Source of the DNA: CAZEVY01 sp964515555
GTDB lineage: Bacteria > Acidobacteriota > Terriglobia > Bryobacterales > Bryobacteraceae
DNA length: 22,267 nucleotides
Assembly: GCA_964515555.1 (NCBI GenBank)
Contig: CAZEVY010000087.1
Location: 1-22,267, forward strand
Reading direction: 5' to 3'
Shown here: positions 15,016 through 20,300 of the stretch, piece by piece
Numbering within the stretch: the stretch's first letter is position 1
Layout: the number at the start of each line of letters is the position of its first letter
Translations under genes and position numbers: made by a program
Notes under the pieces: generated by a model
Told to the model about the DNA's origin: nothing
Seen by the model: only the letters and a program-made list of their open reading frames with translations
Database searches by the model: none

Positions 15016-15321
15016 GGAATACTCCTTCGTGCCGATCACAATTCGCGAGATGCCCCTTGCGCGCGGCGAAGCATCTCCGCGCGTTTCTAACCGTTCCGGC
15101 CAGACCCGCGGCCGTAACGACCCGTGGATTCCCATCCAAAGGCACCCGTAGGCGCAGTATACACCAATCCGCGTTCAGGGTGCGTTGACTTTTGAAAAAT
15201 GTCGGCTCACGGGGACATTCGGCCCGGGGCGGGGCTTTTTTCGACGCCTGGCCCGGCCCGAACGCTCCATCCTGCTATAATCGGGACGTTTGCCTGACCC
15301 CGACCCTCAGGAGGCCTCTCG
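15016..15321. promoter_or_regulatory. Divergent promoter region between the TonB receptor and the yjbQ-like gene
   Basis: 306 bp without a gene. Leftward, TATACT on the minus strand (15161-15156) would start the receptor mRNA near 15149, giving a leader of about 134 nt. Rightward, TGC-TATAAT (15273-15281) is a full consensus extended -10 that would start transcription near 15288. TTGACT at 15185-15190 is a -35-like box but has no matching -10 at the right distance. A GC-rich stretch followed by six Ts (about 15224-15241) looks like a weak terminator reading rightward, upstream of the rightward promoter. Confidence 0.5.
15273..15281 (+). promoter_or_regulatory. Consensus extended -10 promoter of the yjbQ-like gene
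   Basis: TGC-TATAAT, about 41 nt before the ATG, with AGGAGG (15309-15314) in the resulting leader. No -35 is visible at 17 bp, which fits an extended -10 promoter. Confidence 0.6.
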
Positions 15322-15831
15322 ATGAGCTTGTCCAACACGCAGTTGGCGATCGCCCGGCAGGACGAACCGGAAACGGAGGCCGCCGCGGCGCCGGCTGCCG
15401 GCTTTAAGGTGTTCAGCCGCGTGGTCGACTGGATCACCAGCGACCGCATGCAGATGCTCAACATCACCGACCGTATTAACGACATCGTGCGCAAGAGCGG
15501 CATCCGCGAGGGCATCGTGCACCTTCAGTCGCTGCACACCACCACTTCGGTATTCATGAACGAGTGGCAGGACGCGCTGCTCGAGGACGTCAAGACCTTC
15601 TTCGACGAGATCGTCGACCGCCAGCGCTACTACCACCACAACGATCCCCGCTTTTCCGACTGCGAGCGCCAGAACGCCGACTCCCACATGCGCGGCATGC
15701 TCATGGGCCAGACGCTGTGCCTCCAGGTGCGCAACGCCAAGGTGCTGCTCGGCACCTGGCAGAGCATCATCCTGGCCGAGTTCGACGGTCCCCGCAACCG
15801 CTCCCTGGCCGTGCAGGTCTCGGGCGTTTGA
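15322..15831 (+). CDS. YjbQ family (UPF0047) protein
   Basis: 169 residues; the ATG at 15322 has AGGAGG 7 nt upstream. The conserved UPF0047 core starts at about residue 28 and includes GIVHLQSLHTTTSVFMNEWQ (64-83), LLEDVKTFFDEIVD (86-99), YYHHND (103-108), ERQNADSHMRGMLMGQTLCL (115-134), LLGTWQSIILAEFDGPRNRS (142-161) and a VQVSGV tail. Family members are usually about 130-140 residues; the extra N-terminal 28 are rich in alanine and acidic residues and look disordered. E. coli YjbQ has been reported to have weak thiamine-phosphate synthase activity, but the physiological role is unsettled. No thiamine genes are nearby. The gene lies 8 nt before a DUF2203 gene, so the two are probably co-transcribed. 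Confidence 0.9.
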   Translation: MSLSNTQLAIARQDEPETEAAAAPAAGFKVFSRVVDWITSDRMQMLNITDRINDIVRKSGIREGIVHLQSLHTTTSVFMNEWQDALLEDVKTFFDEIVDRQRYYHHNDPRFSDCERQNADSHMRGMLMGQTLCLQVRNAKVLLGTWQSIILAEFDGPRNRSLAVQVSGV

Positions 15832-15839
15832 TCGCCGCG

Positions 15840-16277
15840 ATGCCGCGCCACTTCACCCGCGATGAGGCGGAGAAGCTGCTCGGAAGCCTCGTCCCGGAAG
15901 TGCGGCAGATGATTCATTTGGGCGAGGAGCATCGCAAGGCCGAGGAGGAGATCGAGGCCGTCGCCGGGCGCGTCGCCATGATGGGCGGCATGGTCGTCGA
16001 TCGCGACAAGCTGGTCGCCATGCGCACGCGGCGCGACGCGCTGCTGATGCGCCTCAAGGAGACCGTCGAATCCATCCACGGCTACGGCTGCCAGATCAAG
16101 GACCACCGCGCCGGCCTGGTCGATTTCCCGACCCTGTACCGCGGCCAGGAGGTCTACCTGTGCTGGAAGTTCGGCGAGCAGCGCATCGAGTTCTGGCACG
16201 GCGAGGAGGGCTTCCGCGGGCGCCGCGAGATCGACCGCGAGTTCCTCGACAACCACCGCGGTGACGCGTCGCAGTAA
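15840..16277 (+). CDS. DUF2203 family protein
   Basis: 145 residues, starting at the ATG 8 nt after the yjbQ-like stop. The family pattern is clear: PRHFTRDEAEKLLGSLVPEV at the N-terminus, a charged helical middle (EEHRKAEEEIEAVAGRVA) that may form a coiled coil, then GYGCQIKDHRAGLVDFPTLY, RGQEVYLCWKFGEQRIEFWH and EEGFRGRREID. The invariant block around KD..AGLVDFP and LCW..GE..I..WH is intact. The function of DUF2203 is unknown. It is small, cytoplasmic and probably in one transcript with the preceding gene. Confidence 0.85.
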   Translation: MPRHFTRDEAEKLLGSLVPEVRQMIHLGEEHRKAEEEIEAVAGRVAMMGGMVVDRDKLVAMRTRRDALLMRLKETVESIHGYGCQIKDHRAGLVDFPTLYRGQEVYLCWKFGEQRIEFWHGEEGFRGRREIDREFLDNHRGDASQ

Positions 16278-16306
16278 CGCCTGACACCTGCCCCCCGCCC
16301 CTGTAG

Positions 16307-16312
16307 TACACT
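16307..16312 (+). promoter_or_regulatory. -10-like element before the DUF507 gene
   Basis: TACACT lies 32 nt before the ATG at 16345 and would start transcription near 16319. A short hairpin (GCCGCG/CGCGGC, about 16322-16340) falls in the resulting leader, just before the start codon, and no good Shine-Dalgarno site is seen. Confidence 0.3.
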
Positions 16313-16344
16313 AGCGGAGAAGCCGCGTCGCAATCGCGGCAACG

Positions 16345-16932
16345 ATGCTGCTGCCCAAGGAATTCGTCGCCTACCTCTCGCGTCATCTGGTCAAGAGATT
16401 AAGCCCGCAGGTCGTCGAGGCCGCCAACCCGCAGACGGCCGTGGAGCTGGTCGCCGCGCTCATCGTCGACGAGCTCATGGTCGAGGACAAGCTCAACGAC
16501 GAGGTCCGCGAGATCCTCTCGCAGTACTCCGACTACATGCGCAACGAGGGCGTCAGCTATCAGGAGATGTTCCGCAAGATCAAGAACACCCTGATCGCGC
16601 AGCGCAAGGTGATCCGGGCGTCGGGACGCGACTCCGGCGACTCGATGAAGCTCTCGCGCGACAAGATCAACGACCTCTCGCACAAGCTCCTGGCCATGTT
16701 CCGCAAGTCGCGCGAGTTCCGCATGAAGCGCGATCCCAACGACGCTCGCCTGGAAATGGTCCGCCTCATCACCGAGATTCTGCAGGTGGAGGACCGCGTC
16801 GACCGCGCCGCGCGCACCAAGATCCGCTCGCAGAAACGCGAGATTCCCGAAGGCACCGAGGAGTGGGACCTGCTGCTGCGCCGCTACTACGCCGAGGAGT
16901 TGAAGAAGCTGGGGATCGACCTCTCGCAGTAA
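16345..16932 (+). CDS. DUF507 family protein with two tandem DUF507 units
   Basis: 195 residues. The first half (1-93) reads MLLPKEFVAYLSRHLVKRLS, then VELVAALIVDELMVEDKLND, EVREILSQYSDYMRNEGVSY and MFRKIKNTLIAQRKVI. The second half (about 101-193) repeats the layout with MKLSRDKINDLSHKLLAMFR, RLEMVRLITEILQVEDRVDR and EWDLLLRRYYAEELKKLGID. Each unit has the same start-helix / LI..ILxVED / final-helix order, so this looks like an internal duplication of the roughly 90-residue DUF507 unit. The protein is highly charged, helical and cytoplasmic, with no known function. It has its own short upstream gap (67 nt) after DUF2203. Its TAA stop abuts the inverted heptamer repeat by one shared base. Confidence 0.85.
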   Translation: MLLPKEFVAYLSRHLVKRLSPQVVEAANPQTAVELVAALIVDELMVEDKLNDEVREILSQYSDYMRNEGVSYQEMFRKIKNTLIAQRKVIRASGRDSGDSMKLSRDKINDLSHKLLAMFRKSREFRMKRDPNDARLEMVRLITEILQVEDRVDRAARTKIRSQKREIPEGTEEWDLLLRRYYAEELKKLGIDLSQ

Positions 16933-17003
16933 GCTCTCAGCTTTCAGCAGTCAGCTAAGAGGGTTACCTCGGTGCTGTAGCTGAAAGCTGACCGCTGACA
17001 GCT
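16932..17003. repeat. Inverted GCTGAnn heptamer arrays forming a hairpin between convergent genes
   Basis: The left arm (16932-16957) read on the minus strand is GCTGACT, GCTGAAA, GCTGAGA, GCT. The right arm (16978-17003) on the plus strand is GCTGAAA, GCTGACC, GCTGACA, GCT. Over 26 positions the arms pair at 21, around a 20-nt loop. The left arm overlaps the last base of the DUF507 stop and the right arm overlaps the ferredoxin stop (TAG, 17004-17002) by two bases. It is placed as a bidirectional terminator would be, but has no T-tract. Confidence 0.65.
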
Positions 17004-17370
17004 AAACCGCCATCTTGAACCCAATCATCTCCTCGACCGCCTCGGTCGGGACCATCTCGATGGCGTCCCAGGGGCAGCCGTCCAGGAAGGCGCCGTCGGG
17101 GCCTTTGCTGACGCACTTCTTGCAGCCGATGCATAGCCGCGGGTCCACCTCGATGTGTCCGAACGGAGGATGATCCGGATCCTCGATCCAATACATGCAC
17201 TCGGCGACCGGGCAATACGGCACGCAGGCCGGCGACCCGGCGCAGCCCGTGCAGCACTCGGTGATGACCGCCAGCTCCTTGGGCCGCTTCTTGCGCGGCG
17301 TGGCGATGCCTTCCGACATCGGCCACTGCTTTTCGGCTTCGGCGTTGATGAATACGGACTCGAGCGTCAA
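17002..17370 (-). CDS. Small dicluster 4Fe-4S ferredoxin-like protein
   Basis: 122 residues from TTG at 17370. This start is preferred because a TGC-TACAAT extended -10 (17397-17389) would start the mRNA near 17382 and GGGAGGAG (17380-17373) sits just before the TTG, although the spacing is short. The alternative ATG at 17319 (SEGIATPRKKRPKELA follows) gives 105 residues. Two cluster motifs are visible: ECCTGCAGSPACVPYCPVAE, a CxxCx5CxxxCP pattern with wider spacing than classic CxxCxxC, and LCIGCKKCVSKGPDGAFLDG followed by CPWDAIEM, a CxxCxxCx12CP pattern. A lysine/arginine-rich segment (TPRKKRPKELA) precedes the clusters. It should carry electrons in the cytoplasm; its partner enzyme is not in the window. 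The atypical spacings may alter cluster type. Confidence 0.82.
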   Translation of the reverse strand: MTLESVFINAEAEKQWPMSEGIATPRKKRPKELAVITECCTGCAGSPACVPYCPVAECMYWIEDPDHPPFGHIEVDPRLCIGCKKCVSKGPDGAFLDGCPWDAIEMVPTEAVEEMIGFKMAV

Positions 17371-17388
17371 CTCTCCTCCCGACGCCGT

Positions 17389-17397
17389 ATTGTAGCA
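17389..17397 (-). promoter_or_regulatory. Extended -10 promoter of the ferredoxin-like gene
   Basis: On the minus strand TGC-TACAAT (17397-17389) is a good extended -10 and places the start near 17382, directly before the GGGAGGAG ribosome-binding site. It argues against any start codon upstream of 17382, such as the ATG at 17427. Confidence 0.5.
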
Positions 17398-17484
17398 AGT
17401 AGGACCCGAGCTCCGTCTACCCGGCAAGGATCGCGGCGACTCGTTACTCCCGCCGAGACGAGGGTACGCCTCGGACAGGTCGCC

Positions 17485-20211
17485 TCAGTTCCCCGCAATC
17501 AGCCGGACCGGCCCCAGCAGCCCCGACGGAATCGGCTCGACCTTATCCATATCCTGCGCCTCGAACCGGACCCCATAGCGCAGGTTCAGCAGTTTGTAAT
17601 CGGGCAGCGGGCGACCCGCCATGTGATTGAGCGCCAGGTTCCCGACGTCGACGCGAATGGTGTTGTTTCCCGCCTTCACCAGCTTCGTCACGTCCAGCGT
17701 GTACGGCGGCGACCACACCGCGCCCGCGCGCTGGCCGTTCACGTACACCACCGCCGCCTCCCGCACCGGCGCATCGAGCCAGGCCCGCATGCCGTTGCGC
17801 AGGCGAGCCGCCGCCACCGGCCTGCCCTCGCCGAAGTCGATCCGCACGCGCCGCGACGCGAATCCCGGCGTCAGCGCGACCTCCTTGGTGTAAGTCGCGA
17901 CCCCGGAGTAGTACCGCGTCGCCTCGTCGTCGGTCCACGACCGCAGCTTCTCCATCGCCGACGCCTTCCCGCCGGCGCTCACCGTCCACCCCGCGCTGAT
18001 GTCGACCGCCGCCGGAGCCGCGGCGTGATTCGACGCCGCCGCCGCTCCGCCCGGACCGCGCGAGAACACCAGGAATCGCGACTCGTACGGTTCGAGCGAC
18101 ATCTCCACGGTGGTCGTCCGATCGCCGCGCGCAGCCACCACGGCCGGTGACGGCGCGCCGGTCTTGGCGTCCCACCACTCCGCATCGAGACCCTGCACCC
18201 GAAACTCCCCCGACCCCGTCTGCTTCGCGTTGGTCGTGTTGGCGACGAAGTAGATCTCGGCGAACGGCGTCGTCCGGTGCACCACGCCGACCTCGGGCAT
18301 TGCCGGGGAGAACGCGGCGTCCGGGCGCAGCTTCGCGGCCAGCGCGCGCGCCAGCCCGCTCTCCTCGGCGACGAACGCGCCCGGCGCCGACGGTCCCTCG
18401 AACAGCCGCTCCACGATGGCGCGCACCTCGGCGTGATCGCCCTCGGTCGCCATGCGGCCCGGCGCGCTCGAAGGCAGCCGCCGCGTGGCGGCGAGAATAC
18501 CGCCGGCGCGCGCGAACTCCTCGAAGCGCCGCAGCGCCGCGAGCGGGATGGTCTCCAACGCCGGCAGCATGACGATGCGATAGCGGTTACCGCCCAGCGT
18601 CAGCGCGTCCTTCTCCACGCGCCCCGCGCGCTCCAGCGCGCCGTCGTCGAACACGTCGAAGCCGTAACCCGCCTCGATCACGCCCGCGATCGCGCCGCCC
18701 AACCGGTCGCGCAGCGTCTCCAGAAGGTTGTTGCGCCGCCCCAGGTGACTCCAGGCGTCGCTCACCGGCAGGTAGAGCGCGACATCGTTGGCCGGCCTGC
18801 CCTGGCGCAGCAGGAACGACGCACGCTGAAAGTACGCCGCCACGTCCGGCATCGCGATCCACCAGGGATTCTTGTCGTTGAACACCGCCGCCGCGTAGAA
18901 CCGCCAGCCGGGATACTCGACCCCCTCGGGCGTGTACGGCCAGCCGTGCCCGATCAACTGCGTCACGCCCTGAAGAAAATGCAGGTCGCCCTCCACCTTC
19001 ATGTCGAGCGGCGTCGCGCGAAAGCTCGGCGAGTGCAGCCAGGTCCAGGTCTCCGACGACGACTGCGCCTTCCCGAAGATGTGCGCCGCCGACGCCGCCC
19101 AGCGCGTCGATTGCAGCAGCTTCCAGCGCGCACCCTCGCCCTCGGGCAGATCGGCGAGCGAGTAGCTGGCCATGGTCGCCGGCGGGATGCCGTAGCCCTG
19201 AATGCGGAACAGCGTCTTATTCGCGCGCGACCAGTCGCGCAGGGGCGCGTAGAAGCGCTCCTCCACCAGCTCCGTCATGGTGCGTCCCCAGTCGTGCCGC
19301 GCCGCGGACGATTCGGGCATCTCCGCCACCAGCGCCGGCAGGTAGGGCTTCAGGTCGTAGCCGCGGCGGCGGGCGAATTCTTCCAGGAAATCGCCGGTCC
19401 AGTCCGATCCGAAAACTTCGAGACTGTCGCAGAATATGGCGTACGGGCGCAGGTCGCCGAGCTTGCGCATCATCGGATCGGCGACATTGGCGAGATGATT
19501 CGCCAGCGCGGCGCGGTCGTAGTGATCGAGCACGAAGCCCTCGGCACCCGAAGCGGGCCGCTTCACCATCATTCCGGTGCGGCTCGAAATGAAGAACCAG
19601 ACTTCGGCGGGACGCTCTTCACCCGGACGCAGTGTGAGAATCCCGTCGCGGATATCGTCCAAAATCCGCCGGGTTCCGCCCGCGAAAGCCGCGATCAGCT
19701 TCTCGCCGCCCGTCATCGCCGGAACCGGAACGCGCGCCGAGGTCACTTTCACCCGTTCCCAGCGCAGCCGTCCCGCCGCCTGCGTCACGGGAATGTGCGG
19801 TCCGCCATACGGCCATCCGCTGCCGAGCGTCAGGTCCATGCGCAGACCCAGTTCCTTCGCCTTCGCCGCCGTGAAGCGCAGCGCGTCCAGAAACTCCTCC
19901 GAGAGGTAATCGAAGTTGCGAATCCCAGCCGCCGGCTCGTCGAGCGCCAGCGGATACACCGGCTGCACCTCGAAGCCGCCGATGCCGCCCGCCTTCATCA
20001 GCCGCATCTCGCGCTCCAGTTGCGGCTTGGCCACCGACGGGCCGAACCACCACCAGCGCATCATGATCCGGGCGTCGTCGGGCGGCTGCTGAAAGGCCTT
20101 GCGCAGACCGGCGAGATCGTCCGGCGTCGAGGCCCACAGCGCGCACGCCAGCGCAATCACGGCTCCCGCCACCCCCACCGCAACGGCGGCCCGATGATAC
20201 ACTGCTCTCAT
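17485..20211 (-). CDS. Exported glycoside hydrolase family 106 (alpha-L-rhamnosidase-like)
   Basis: 908 residues. The N-terminus is an export signal (MRAVYHRAAVAVGVAGAVIA then LACALWA, cleavage near residue 27). GH106 hallmarks follow: MMRWWWFGPSVAKPQLEREM (50-69) with RLMKAGGIGGFEVQPVYPLA (70-89), LGLRMDLTLGSGWPYGGPHI (121-140), SRTGMMVKRPASGAEGFVLD, FCDSLEVFGSDWT and SETWTWLHSP. The C-terminal part is a galactose-binding-like beta-sandwich (VVYVNGQRAGAVWSPPYTLD, LVKAGNNTIRVDVGNLALNH). Family enzymes remove L-rhamnose from plant pectins such as rhamnogalacturonan or from other glycans in the periplasm. The length fits the family. The start is the ATG at 20211; no Shine-Dalgarno site is visible, and a TAGAGT -10-like box lies 7 nt before it, so the leader may be very short. 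It is divergent from a membrane winged-helix regulator. Confidence 0.88.
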   Translation of the reverse strand: MRAVYHRAAVAVGVAGAVIALACALWASTPDDLAGLRKAFQQPPDDARIMMRWWWFGPSVAKPQLEREMRLMKAGGIGGFEVQPVYPLALDEPAAGIRNFDYLSEEFLDALRFTAAKAKELGLRMDLTLGSGWPYGGPHIPVTQAAGRLRWERVKVTSARVPVPAMTGGEKLIAAFAGGTRRILDDIRDGILTLRPGEERPAEVWFFISSRTGMMVKRPASGAEGFVLDHYDRAALANHLANVADPMMRKLGDLRPYAIFCDSLEVFGSDWTGDFLEEFARRRGYDLKPYLPALVAEMPESSAARHDWGRTMTELVEERFYAPLRDWSRANKTLFRIQGYGIPPATMASYSLADLPEGEGARWKLLQSTRWAASAAHIFGKAQSSSETWTWLHSPSFRATPLDMKVEGDLHFLQGVTQLIGHGWPYTPEGVEYPGWRFYAAAVFNDKNPWWIAMPDVAAYFQRASFLLRQGRPANDVALYLPVSDAWSHLGRRNNLLETLRDRLGGAIAGVIEAGYGFDVFDDGALERAGRVEKDALTLGGNRYRIVMLPALETIPLAALRRFEEFARAGGILAATRRLPSSAPGRMATEGDHAEVRAIVERLFEGPSAPGAFVAEESGLARALAAKLRPDAAFSPAMPEVGVVHRTTPFAEIYFVANTTNAKQTGSGEFRVQGLDAEWWDAKTGAPSPAVVAARGDRTTTVEMSLEPYESRFLVFSRGPGGAAAASNHAAAPAAVDISAGWTVSAGGKASAMEKLRSWTDDEATRYYSGVATYTKEVALTPGFASRRVRIDFGEGRPVAAARLRNGMRAWLDAPVREAAVVYVNGQRAGAVWSPPYTLDVTKLVKAGNNTIRVDVGNLALNHMAGRPLPDYKLLNLRYGVRFEAQDMDKVEPIPSGLLGPVRLIAGN

Positions 20212-20300
20212 CGAGGCTACTCTACGTTTCCACGCGGGCCGGAATCAATGGGGACCCGATGAGAAAAATCTAAAACCTTCCTGAGCTTTGGATTAGGCCG

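Noticed and set aside
15224..15241. GC-rich stretch with six Ts as an intrinsic terminator
   Set aside because: The possible stem is only about 4 bp, and it would face right, upstream of the yjbQ-like promoter, where no rightward gene ends.
11588..17003. Heptamer arrays as a CRISPR or an attachment site
   Set aside because: The units are 7 nt and contiguous with no spacers, no cas genes or integrase are present, and the two loci are in inverted orientation.
18277..20262. 661-codon open frame on the plus strand opposite the GH106 gene
   Set aside because: His/Arg/Gln-rich shadow of a gene whose minus-strand translation has clear GH106 motifs and a signal peptide.
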